Part shown: one piece after another, positions 20,434-29,998 of the stretch | How positions within the stretch are numbered: the stretch's first letter is position 1 | Layout: each line of letters opens with the position of its first letter | Assembly: GCA_020744425.1 (NCBI GenBank) | Contig: JAGMUV010000052.1 | Location: forward strand, 62,001 to 126,000 | Direction of reading: 5' to 3' | Length of the DNA stretch: 64,000 nt | DNA from: Dactylonectria macrodidyma | Lineage: Eukaryota; Ascomycota; Sordariomycetes; Hypocreales; Nectriaceae | Program-made: the position numbers and the translations under genes | The notes under the pieces: model-generated | What the model was told of the DNA's origin: nothing | Seen by the model: the letters and a program-made list of their open reading frames with translations, nothing else | The model's database searches: none

Positions 20434-20556
20434 ATGTATTCCATCCGCCACTTGCTCGTTATTGGATTCGCTATTTTCACCGCTGCATTTGAAGAATCCC
20501 CGGCGATATGGGTGTCTTCGCTGGCTATAGATGCCGGTTCAATTCTATCCGCGAAG
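20434..20556 (+). pseudogene. First exon of a secreted protein, cut off by LINE relic
   Basis: ATG 20434 opens a 41-codon exon with a good signal peptide (MYSIRHLLVIGFAIFTAAF) and ends at AAG/GTAAGT. Within about 160 bp downstream the sequence becomes LINE coding, so the rest of the gene is missing. Too little remains to name a product. Confidence 0.4.
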
Positions 20557-20717
20557 GTAAGTGTCACATCTAGTATAGGCCATCATTGCACTACGCATTA
20601 GCGGAGTGTTCATTCCACTTTCGCCGTAGCTGTCTGGTGCGACAGTAAGTAAGCTACCCTACTTTTCGCGCAACCCACTTTTCGCGCGGCCACTTACAAC
20701 CACAACACCACAAGGCC

Positions 20718-21185
20718 GGCAACTCTCACCTCCACGCGGTGCTTTGGCCAGAGAAGCAGCCAAGGGCCTGAGGAGGCTCAAGATGCTATCACCTCGGACA
20801 GCAATGCAGCTTTTCACGGCTACGGTGGCACCAACCATGGACCACGCTTCCACTGTCTGGGTGCATGCGTGCGGGATAAGAGAGCTGAGCTGGTTGAACA
20901 GAGTGCAGAAAGTAGGAGCGCAAGCGATCACAGGCGCCTTCCGAACGGCAGCGACGGCGGTGGTTGAAACGGAAGCAAGCATCCCCAAGATAGGGGAACG
21001 TCGTGCTCGAGTCAGCACCAGGTTCTACATCAACCTGTACACCTTACCAAAGACGCATCCACTCGCGGGTGATGTCAAGGAGCCGGAGATATATGTCACC
21101 GATGAAGAAGCTCACGCTGGCGCAAGAAGGAAATACAGTTGAGCAAATGGAGACAATCCAGGCATATGCACTACCACCATGGCAC
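20718..21185 (+). mobile_element. LINE relic (middle part of ORF2)
   Basis: The segment encodes [31 protein letters not shown] and, in another frame, QMETIQAYALPPW. All three match the 3' half of the LINE at 1.2-3.8 kb ([44 protein letters not shown]). The RT core lies upstream of this point and is absent here too. A frameshift separates the last block, and homology stops at about 21190. Confidence 0.8.
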
Positions 21186-21189
21186 AGCC

Positions 21190-22344
21190 GCCTGCCCATC
21201 GGGTACGTGACGACGGGCTGTCCCAACTCCGTTCCCTTGTCCCGCAGAACCATGAAGGACCCTACCGAGACGGAACTAGCCAAGGTCTTCTTCTTCCTCT
21301 GGCAGCTTAGCACCTTGTTCTGGGTAAAGCCCTTCAGCCCATGTTCGATATATATTGCCTACTATCCCGCGACATGGCTGTCTAGAGGGTCTTTGTTATC
21401 GCCGTGTGCGTTCGATCATCTGGACTACGCCTCTCAATCGACTTGGCTAGGGCTCTCTGCAGCTGAAACTGACCGACAAAATTTCAGTCTGGCACTAGAG
21501 AGAAAGAGCGGCCTGACGTGGCGTACATACAACTAATGAGTGGTCTGATCGACGATGGGGCATGGGTTTGGGAGACGAATGACCACCTATGACCCTGTCA
21601 TCCATGTTGGTGGCGTTGACCAAATTAGCCAAGAAACTCCGCTCGCACCTGGAGCCTGAGCGCTTGGGCCAGCTCTTGTCTGGACTTTGGATGTGCCGAG
21701 GACCCGAGCGTCATCCCTTGTACCCCTTGGTGCCGATTCCCCACGACCTCAGCCCTCCAGATGGTGAGACCGCCGCCTCCCTTTTGTGTTTTTTTTTTTT
21801 TTTTGGGGGGGGGGTTTCAGTACCCGGCTCCTAGCAGGTCGCCTTTTGCTAAGGGTAACCGGGCAGGACCTGTCGTACGCTCGACCCAGGCTGATCTGTG
21901 GCTGATGGATGCCTTCCCTCCCCGATATCCGAAAGAGTCGAAAGGACGTGGACGCGTGTCCACGTGTAAGAAAGCCTATATCAGTACAGCTATACATAAG
22001 TAGTTCAACGCCTCCCGCGAACGATCCCTCCTTTGACGCCAGCTGCCTGCTAGCTGCCTGTCGGTCAGCCGTCTAGCTCTCACCACACTCGCCCAGCTGC
22101 ATTGTTTGCTTGCCGCTGTATTATCTGCTCCTTGTTTGAGTCTGCCCAGAACGCATCCTCTTCGATCACGCGTCTCCTTCATTCAACACGCCATGGTACC
22201 CTCTTTCGATATTTGATTCTCAATCCCAACATCATCTGCGACGCGAACTTCACCCGACCGCTAACCGTCATCGCTACGCCCTCGTAAGCCGGCTGACATA
22301 GTTCTCGAGGTCGTTTTTTGGTTGCTCGGGGGAATTCTGCTGCA
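21190..22344. other. Intergenic / promoter of kelch gene
   Basis: After the LINE relic no domain is recognisable. A T16-G10 homopolymer tract lies at 21789-21814. The last few hundred bases hold the 5' leader of the kelch gene, with a possible upstream exon and an intron ending near TGACATAG (22294-22301). Confidence 0.35.
21789..21814 (+). repeat. Poly(T)-poly(G) tract
   Basis: Sixteen T followed directly by ten G. This could be a slippage site, or in part an assembly artefact. Confidence 0.8.
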
Positions 22345-24552
22345 ATGAGTTTGCCCAAGACGCCGACGTCGCTGGACGACTCGTGCTCCGTCATCTATGA
22401 GAACATCCTTTACTCTTTCACGCCTGAGACCTTCTTGTCCCTGTCTTTGGAGGAAGGTGCAAAATGGAAGAAGCTGGAGATGGGAGAAAAGGTTTCGGGG
22501 GCCGTCTGTGTTGGGGTGACCCCGGGTGATGCCGCTCGGGCCGGCCTCTTCGTCGTCGGTGGAACCGGCGGCTCGGATGGATATACTGGGCTGCAAAAGT
22601 ACACCTACTCGACTGGCAAGTGGACCACCATCACCCACTCCGAGTTGATTACTAAAGATCGCCTGTGGCATGGCTCTACGTACATCAAGGCCGACGATGC
22701 CATCCTCATCTACGCCGGCAGCCGAGACGGAGTCCCGGCCCCCTCAGGCGAAACCTTCACCATCCAGGCATCCGAGCCCTACAGCGTCAACTCCTATGGC
22801 CCCAGCTCTAGCCCCGGCGTTAAGCCTATCCTCCTCAGCTGGTCCGATGCCGATGCTTGCTTGATCGGCGGCGACACTGGAAATATCGCTGTTGTCTTGT
22901 TCAATCCGATTACAGGCTGGAGGGAATCGGGAGCCACCTTGGCGGAACCCTTGTCGAAGGACTCGAGTTCCATTCAGGCGATTGTGATGCCAGGGGATGA
23001 TGGCTCCAAGAGCCTCTACACCTTCGACCTCTCACAATCCCCCAACCTGGTCCGCCGATTTGTTCTCCAGGATGCCTCCGGCGCGCCCCTTTCCAACTCG
23101 GCCGCCGTCACCAATGAGAAACGCGATCTGTCCCTGGACGGCTGGCCAGAGTACAACTCGACACTTGCACCAACCGCTACGCGGCAGAATTTTGCCGTTG
23201 CCCAAGGCGCAGACGGGAAGGTTGTCTTCTCTGGTGGTAATTCCGAAGAGCCTCTTGCCATCTTCGATGCTACTGAGAACTCGTGGCTCGATGCCACTGG
23301 GGTGTTCGAGGCTGAGAAGCAAATGGTTCTGTCCGAGAGCACGTTGACCTCTTCGGCTTTCTCGACTACCGAGACAGCTAGCTTGCCCAAGTTGACTAAG
23401 TCAACTTCTACTAAGACGAGGCCATCAACCTCAGAGAACTCGGAGATCTCGTCGACCTTCGCGACCTCGACTATCTTGTCAACAGGAAGCTCAACCACTC
23501 CTCTGACAATATCCGAGGCCAGCGCCTCGGCCACGAGGGACGATGCAGGTGCGGCCGCTGGCGGCAGTGACGATGATTCCGGTCTCATGCCTAATGCCAT
23601 CGTGGGTATCACACTTGGATCGATCCTCGGATTCTTAGCCTTGCTTGGTCTGCTGCTGTTGCTCTTAGCGCGGCGACGCAAGGCTAGCAGAAACGGTATG
23701 GAGGCTAGCAGCGCCAGGGACTTGCCCTCCGATGCGAAGGACCCGGTAGTCTTTGGCAACGGCCCACGCCAGCCGCTCGCACCTGGTCAAATCCGCGGCC
23801 ATAACGCCACGCTGTCTCAAGAATCGTACTCATCTACGGCTATTTTGATGGGTCGTGCCGGGAAGCAGAAGACCAGTCTGACGCGGAAGCCTAGCAATGA
23901 TACGACTCGAGGCTTCGGCAGCTCTTTGCACAAGCAGCTGAAGGCCACCATCAGCAAGCCCATTCTGCCGCAGATGCAGCACCCTGCTCTGCAGGGATAC
24001 GACACTAGGGGCGTTGCCTTTGACCGGACCATCGCAGAGCCCCGACCCCGTGCGGGACCCATGGAAACCCAGGACGGCATGCGGAGGAGCTCTGGCTGGA
24101 CCCGATACTGGTCCGGCGGCAGGGCATTGCAGATCCTCGGCTTCGGTGGTTCCAAGAGGACAACCGTTAGCTCTGAGCAAAGCTCCCGCTACTCCGAGGC
24201 CACGCACCATCGTAACACGAGGGCCACGCAGGACTCGGCAACTATTCCATCGCTGATCTTTGACTTCCGCCCCGAGATAAATCGGGTCAATTCCAGCAGC
24301 CCTGTTGTGGCCGAGTGCAATAAGATCCCCTTTGAGGATGGAGTAGCCGGCAAGATCGAACGCTGCCCCTCGAGGACGTCGTCGTCAGGCTACTCTAGTG
24401 GCATCCCGGAGACCGTCAATGAAGCCTGGGACTCTACCTTCAGCTGGAAGCCCTGGAGTGCTGGCCGTGCGCCCAGTAGCGCGTATAGCCCCAGCTTCTA
24501 CTTCGGAACGCCGCTCTCCCCAAGCGTCGCGGGCCCGCGGAATCCCCTATAG
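22345..24552 (+). CDS. Kelch/beta-propeller single-pass membrane protein
   Basis: From ATG 22345 the protein is about 735 residues. Residues about 1-330 form a propeller-like ectodomain with kelch-type GG blades (LFVVGGTGGSDGY, ACLIGGDTGN, KVVFSGGN). A Ser/Thr-rich stalk and a strong transmembrane helix (AIVGITLGSILGFLALLGLLLLLL, about 418-441) follow, with basic RRRK on the cytosolic side and a Ser/Arg-rich tail. It resembles a conserved ascomycete family often misnamed after splicing factor Clf1; it shows no splicing-factor features. Related proteins would have a signal peptide, so the true start may be in an upstream exon spliced near 22301. No disruption is visible. Confidence 0.75.
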   Translation: MSLPKTPTSLDDSCSVIYENILYSFTPETFLSLSLEEGAKWKKLEMGEKVSGAVCVGVTPGDAARAGLFVVGGTGGSDGYTGLQKYTYSTGKWTTITHSELITKDRLWHGSTYIKADDAILIYAGSRDGVPAPSGETFTIQASEPYSVNSYGPSSSPGVKPILLSWSDADACLIGGDTGNIAVVLFNPITGWRESGATLAEPLSKDSSSIQAIVMPGDDGSKSLYTFDLSQSPNLVRRFVLQDASGAPLSNSAAVTNEKRDLSLDGWPEYNSTLAPTATRQNFAVAQGADGKVVFSGGNSEEPLAIFDATENSWLDATGVFEAEKQMVLSESTLTSSAFSTTETASLPKLTKSTSTKTRPSTSENSEISSTFATSTILSTGSSTTPLTISEASASATRDDAGAAAGGSDDDSGLMPNAIVGITLGSILGFLALLGLLLLLLARRRKASRNGMEASSARDLPSDAKDPVVFGNGPRQPLAPGQIRGHNATLSQESYSSTAILMGRAGKQKTSLTRKPSNDTTRGFGSSLHKQLKATISKPILPQMQHPALQGYDTRGVAFDRTIAEPRPRAGPMETQDGMRRSSGWTRYWSGGRALQILGFGGSKRTTVSSEQSSRYSEATHHRNTRATQDSATIPSLIFDFRPEINRVNSSSPVVAECNKIPFEDGVAGKIERCPSRTSSSGYSSGIPETVNEAWDSTFSWKPWSAGRAPSSAYSPSFYFGTPLSPSVAGPRNPL

Positions 24553-26460
24553 GTGTGAGTAGCCAGCCTCAGCTTGCAATGGCCTCAACATCGTCAGACA
24601 TGAGCTGGCTGAATCTCGGTGACCGGTCGCGAGTGTGAAGTTCCTTTCGGCCACAAACTTGGTGGAGCCGTGGATACCCGCATCACCTGTATGAAACGGT
24701 TTAAGATGAAGTTTCGACAAAATCTCTCTACGTGCATATATAAATACGGCACTCCCTCACACCCTCCCTAGGACCTAGATCCCCGGAGGGGAGATATTTC
24801 TTTTTCCTGGTCTCTTAATATCCGCCGCATAACTCGGCGTCGATATCTCTCAGTCTCGACCTAATCTGTTTCATATTCGTTTTTTTATTCTTGCTGTACA
24901 TTATAGACGCGGACCCGGGACTGGTCATTCTCTCGCTCGATCGTTGTGCTCTTATGATACCACCATCTCCTGTTGTATGTAATTGGCTAGAAGCACAGAT
25001 GGAGGAGACTTAAGCGGGGGGGAGACAGGTGGTGTTGTAGCAGAGGACGTTAGTCTCGACTTCGTAATCCTCCGTGTACAAAAATACTATCATGCACCGA
25101 ACGGTGGCGACGTCGAATGCCTCCACATTTAGGATCTCCGTGCTTGCTTCCTATACTCTGCGTAAGCTCCCACGCTCAGGCGTGTTGCATTTTCTCATGA
25201 AAGTGCCTGGAAGTCTCCTCGTCATGCAGCAGCAATAACTGGGGACTGCGAAACAATGGCTTTGTGGAGTAAAACTGATGTCCCTGGCAAGCTAGAGTAA
25301 ACGCTGTATTCCCCAGAATGTAAAAGCTTGGGTAGAACGGAGGAACTTTGGATGCCATTGCTTCTGGTTCGAGGTTGCTGGGAGTGAATCTCAAATAGAT
25401 TTCAATTGGGCAACTAATCTTACTCCCCCGCCGCCTTGGGGAAACACAAACCCTGCCGCGGCGCCGGTTTGGGTAGAAAATGGATCGAATAGGTTACGCC
25501 TCTTATCCCTGCTCTTAGACGTTTCTTTTTTGTACGCCACTGATACGGCCAAGTATATATACCATTTTTACTAAATTACTTGTCCAAAATGTCAAAGGAG
25601 TTCACGTATGGTGGTTTCAATGGACTTGACCCCATGCAATCACTAGCGCGGTTTTGAAATGAGTGGTGGTTTCAATGGAGTTTACGTCAACTCCGTGGCG
25701 CAGCTTTGTGAGGAACAACACGAGATGTGTTTGTGAGGATAAGCCAACGCCACTTCCTGGCGACAGTAATAAAAGCCCACGTTCATTAGGGGGGATCACC
25801 GGGGAGGGGGGCACCGTTGTGTCGCGCCCTCTCCTGGCGACATCAGGATCGTCTGGACGACTTGTCTAACAAGTATTTATCCCTAGAGACCCAAAGACAA
25901 TCGAGGCTCGCGCCACTCAGAAAATGTTAAGATGTGGACATGGGCCATGTTGTGTGAAGATTGGTCAATTTAAGTCAGAAGCTTTCGTGTTGTCTCCTCG
26001 ATGACGAGTCTCCACCTGACCCCCACGGAGCGGTTCGCCACTCATCAAAGACTGGCTACGGAGACGATTCCTTGCAAGGGACGGCTTGGATGTGCCTGTG
26101 TGGCAGCATGGTGCCAGCCAGGGTCGCTCGACGGGATGTGGAATGGGGTCTGCCTGGGAAAACGGTGGTTCATTTATTAAACCCTTCCCCTGTGGGGAAC
26201 CTGAATCACGACGAGTCCTTCGATGTCTCTTCCGGGGATTGGTGCGTGGTTCTATTCTATCACTGTCTCCCCAGTTGGGTCCCATTTGGACGACACTGAT
26301 CCCGTCTCGCTTTCCAACGCCCCTTCTCTTTCATTCCTCTCCGGTCAAAAAATGAGACCTGTTGCCGCCACGGATCCTTCCATCCCTAATTACGACAACA
26401 CGAGAGCATGGCTGCGGCAGCAACAGCCATGACCGCTAACCACCGGATTAGCCGACGGTC
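24553..26460. other. Intergenic, no supported gene
   Basis: This contains the 3' UTR of the kelch gene and about 1.8 kb without a domain-bearing frame. Near-direct repeats of GTGGTTTCAATGGA occur at about 25612 and 25665. A short frame at about 26352-26432 (MRPVAATDPSIPNYDN...) stops just before the Helitron fragment and is not recognised. Confidence 0.35.
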
Positions 26461-26631
26461 ATGGCGCACATCCAGAACATCGATGAGAAGAGCATGCTAG
26501 GGCTGCGTCAGCTATCGTGGATTGATGACCGTCTCCGAGAGGCGTTCCCGAATAATAACGAAGAGTTCTTTGGCGGCCTGAGCATCCTGTTGGTTGGTGA
26601 CTTCTTTCAGCTTCCCCCTGTTAAAGCCCTA
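26461..26631 (+). pseudogene. Helitron (Pif1-like) helicase fragment
   Basis: The frame reads NIDEKSMLGLRQLSWIDDRL, a Pif1 motif II region, then GGLSILLVGDFFQLPPV, motif III. Both are typical of the helicase half of Helitron Rep-helicase proteins. It breaks off exactly where GTTTTAGTCAAACATCC, a unit of the 19-bp minisatellite, begins. Confidence 0.82.
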
Positions 26632-26811
26632 GTTTTAGTCAAACATCCTTTTTGCCAAACTTATTTTTACATGGCGCTGCCATCACGATTGTAGCTCTCG
26701 TGCCTCTTTCTTGTCTTCAGCCTTGCGTCGGAGGCACCTCCGCCCTCTCTTTCCCGAACGCCAAGAAGAATTTTAGCCACCAATTCCTTTTCATCGACGA
26801 ATGACTCCGTG

Positions 26812-27284
26812 CAGGTTGGCAAGCCACTGCCTTTTTCTTTGACGGCACTTCAGGGCAGCAACACTATGGCATGTCAGTAGCCATGGTTCAATACATATAT
26901 TAGAATTTCGAGTAAGATATACCGGTTTCGCTCAAGGAAGTCCTTGCGTTTCCCCTCATCCATCATCTTGGCCTTGGATCCGTTTCATCATACTTCATGT
27001 TAGACTCGTCGTCAGACATATCCATGTCTTCAGGCATTGTGCCAGCCCCGCTACTGGCCTTGGACTTCTTGTTCGGGGGTGCCTTTGTGGGAGCCTCATC
27101 GGCCTTTCTTCGACCATTTGCGGCGGGCGGGTTCTTGTTGCCCTTGCCTCGTGTATTGGGTCGGGCCTAGTCGCTATCGTCTGAGGCGAGGCTGCCTCCG
27201 CTCACACCGCGAGCGGGGGGTGTGCGTAACTCGTTGCGTCCGAAACCCGTCCTCAAGGAAGATTCGTTAGGTGTAAGCCTTCTT
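26812..27284 (-). pseudogene. Fragment of an atf1-like bZIP gene
   Basis: On the minus strand the sequence encodes TPNESSLR, then after an internal deletion ARPNTRGKGNKNPPAANGRR, MDMSDDESNMKYDE and a frameshifted FLERNR. An intron (GTATAT...CCATAG) comes next, then VAALKCRQRKRQW. This parallels the intact atf1 at 62-64 kb, including the intron that interrupts the basic region, so it derives from genomic DNA. A stop (TAG for CAG), a frameshift and truncation after NLH make it dead. It lies between two Helitron fragments. Confidence 0.85.
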
Positions 27285-27493
27285 AAATACTACGTCACCC
27301 CATGCACATTGGAGCGGCGATGGGGTGCATGGGGTAGCCTCAGCCGAAGGCTGTGTGTCCGCGGGCCGGGAAGCTAGTACTGCTACCTACTGCATTATCT
27401 ACGTACTGATCCATTGCCATGGCTATTCTTGGTATTATGTGACATGTACGGATTTCGTGTGAGCACCTATCGTTTCCTAAGCTCCTGATCCCT
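27285..27493 (-). mobile_element. Helitron 3' terminal segment, copy 1
   Basis: This matches about 40529-40728 in reverse orientation: the last codons of the helicase, its 3' UTR and a terminal hairpin. The hairpin (27297-27335) has perfect 10-bp arms, ACCCCATGCA and TGCATGGGGT. The two copies share sequence up to GACGTAGTATTT and then diverge, which defines the end. A 3' subterminal hairpin is a Helitron hallmark. Confidence 0.75.
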
Positions 27494-27959
27494 TGTCAGG
27501 GCTGGTTACACACAAGGGAGTGAAGAGGGCAGACACGCTGCGAGATAGCAGCTAGCTAGTAGGAATGATGCTGGTGACTGTATTGATCTCTGACCCCTTT
27601 TTGCCTTCTTCCTCTAGTAGCTCTTCTTATAGCTAGGTCTAGTATCCCTCCTTCCCATACCCTAGCTAGCTAGCTGTAGCTTAGCTGCTTAGGTCTAGCT
27701 AGTTTGATTGGTCTTCTTAATCCTGAGACTCCGGCCCGGCCGGGTCTCTCGTAACCCGGTCGGAGCTCTCGGATCCGGCCGGTTGCGCTTAGCCCGTGTT
27801 CCATAACTCCCTCAGCCACTGGCTAGCTGAAACCTAGCTGTGGAAAACCTGCGGCGTAGCTGCGACCTTGTGGCTGTTAGGTGCGGCCGCCACTGTGTGA
27901 CGGTGGATTTCTGCAGTTAGGGCCCCATAGACCCTTTTTATGGCTTTTGGCCTCTGACA
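27494..27959 (-). mobile_element. Solo LTR, copy 2 (466 bp)
   Basis: This is the same family as 14375-14841, in opposite orientation, with TGTCAG/CTGACA ends. The flanks differ (TCCCT against CGAGC) and belong to different elements, Helitron on one side and hAT on the other. It therefore lacks a target duplication and probably marks a recombination junction. Confidence 0.88.
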
Positions 27960-28166
27960 CGAGCTCTCAACAGCTCGCGACGCGCGTCGTTGCGATTAAT
28001 GTAGATAACGAGGTTGTGCAGCTTGCCAATGACGCCTTTGAGGCTCCAGAGAGCTCCACGCTGCTCCTCCGAAGCCTCAATAAGATTCTTCTCCCATGCG
28101 CTGACGCCTTCGCCAAATAAGAGAGCCTTAACGACGAGATTAATAATATGGCCGATACAGCGAATA
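27960..28166 (-). pseudogene. hAT transposase fragment
   Basis: The minus strand reads RCIGHIINLVVKALLFGEGV...WSLKGVIGKLHNLVIYINR...RRELL. The LGHIINLxxKAFLFG and GxIGKLHN signatures are typical of fungal hAT transposases (RNase H-like domain). Both ends are cut, by the solo LTR and by the piggyBac-like fragment. Confidence 0.75.
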
Positions 28167-29153
28167 AGCGCCGTGGCCGTGCTCGCGGAGGCTGCGTAGG
28201 AGGTCGGGAGAGGAAAAGAGGTTATCGATAAAGACGTGATAGTTAGCTTCTGGCAGCAAGTTTAGTAGGGCAACAACCACAGCCTGCGTCGGGTTCAGAT
28301 AGACCGTTTTCTCCTGCTTGGCCTCACGCCGCCGTTGCCGGGCAGGCTTGAGACCAACAGGTCCAAACCTAGGTCCGGGCCTATGCCAAATCCAACGTAG
28401 GAAATAGCCCTGCTGTGCTGCAACCCAAACTTTGAAGCCGACGGGGATCGGCTTGTTAGGGACTCTTGTTGTCTCTTTTGACCTCCCTGTATAACGGGCC
28501 ATACACTCATCTACAGCGATGCAAGTGCCTGGAACATAGAAATCGGTAGACACGCGCTGTATGTGGTCAGACCACGGCGTCACACGGTCATAGGTGAGGG
28601 CGCTGTTGCTGCTTATGGTGATGTGAGGGCTGAAAATGCGAATGTGACGATGTAGCTGCTGAAATCGGTCATAGGTCATATATTTGATGATAGAGTGAGT
28701 AGAGTGTTGGTGCCCCGGCCGAGAAGTCTCCCAATGGTCTTCGAGGTCAAGTTCAGTGTGAATCCCTAAGTGAATAAGGATTGCGACCCATATGTAGACT
28801 TCTGCAACAGAGGTTGGTCTCCAGAGGCGTAACCGTGATCTTGGCGGTAATGTGTGTGCACTACCGCGAGCCTCTTGCTGCAGGTGGCTAACCCAGTCAT
28901 TGGTATATTTGACCCAGCTTTCTACTAGGGAAATAGGTAGGAATTGCTGGAAAAGAGATAACGGGTCCTTGACCTTAAAGTCGCGTGTTGGAACCTCGAA
29001 AGGCATGAAGTTGTAGCCGCGTTCGTTGACAGGGGCTAGGTTCGGCCGGCAGGTGTTGTCAGCTCCCTGCTCCCGGCGGCTGTTATCAGTGCAAATGAAG
29101 CTGTTATCGTCATACACATTGATTGCCTGTGTTGAGGGCACTTGGGTATCCAT
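28167..29153 (-). pseudogene. piggyBac-like transposase, C-terminally truncated
   Basis: From MDTQVPSTQA (29153) the frame parallels the intact transposases at 56-62 kb: FMPFEVPTRDF, LFQQFLPISLVESWV, AVDECMARYTGR (first catalytic Asp) and YHVFIDNLFSS (second). It is cut after SLREHGHGA, where hAT sequence begins, losing the third Asp and the Cys-rich domain. The upstream sequence to about 29260 carries the GGGGTCATGTGGGGC block of related ends. Confidence 0.88.
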
Positions 29154-29259
29154 CGCGAAAGTCAGAATCGTTTGTATGTGTATTTTGGTGGGGTTGATTC
29201 TGACTACGCGACGCGTTACTCTGATGTACCTCACTGTGAGCAGGGGTCATGTGGGGCAC

Positions 29260-29998
29260 AATCTGGCCTGGAGCCTTAACACAGTCAAAGGGATCTGTTG
29301 GCGCCAACTGGCCCAGCACACCCGACAGCATCCAACCAACCACATCAAGGAACCCAGCAGGCTGAGACGGCAACAACGGCGGCTGCAGAGAGCCTCTTCC
29401 GTCAGATCTCAAGCCCAGAGAGCCAGCCCGTCGTACCGGCTGTGCCCTTCGCCCCCGATCCGATAGAACCCCCTCCTACGTCCATCCATCATTCTCGTTG
29501 CCGTCGTCGTTGTTGCTTTTGCCATTACTGCTGTTGTGAATAACTTCACTGCCGCCATTGCCGCCGTCATCGTCATCGCATCGCCGTCGCGCAAAACCCT
29601 TCCCAGATCATCATCGTGTGCCTCAACTCGCCGCCATTCGCCCAGGCTCCCGCTTTCACCCTTGCTCACTTCCATCCTCCCTGCCTGCGGCTGCCAACTC
29701 ACGTCACCTCTCGTGTCTTGCTTCTTGACAAACTACGGCTCTCTGCGATTGCCACAGACGCGCCGCCCGTCACTCCGCCTCTCGGAACAAGTCGTCGAAT
29801 CATGATCAGCCAGTTTGCACTCGGCTTCAGAAAGAGGAGATACTGAGCATGACACGTGGATTCTAAATGGTAACCTCACCCCCCCCGCGCCCCTCGCACA
29901 TCTCCTTCTCTCTGCCTGCGCTCTTGAGCGCCCCAAAGTGTTTGCGTGCCTGACCTTATTGCATCATTAGAACGCCCTCGACGCTCTTGACCCGTGAA
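29260..29998. other. Promoter/5' leader of MIZ gene
   Basis: Pyrimidine-rich, intronless-looking leader sequence precedes the ATG at 29999. Short frames on both strands lack domains. Confidence 0.35.

Noticed and set aside
22345..24552. Naming the kelch/transmembrane protein as splicing factor Clf1
   Set aside because: It has blade-like repeats, a stalk and a transmembrane helix and no HAT/TPR repeats, so the splicing name sometimes given to this family is not supported.
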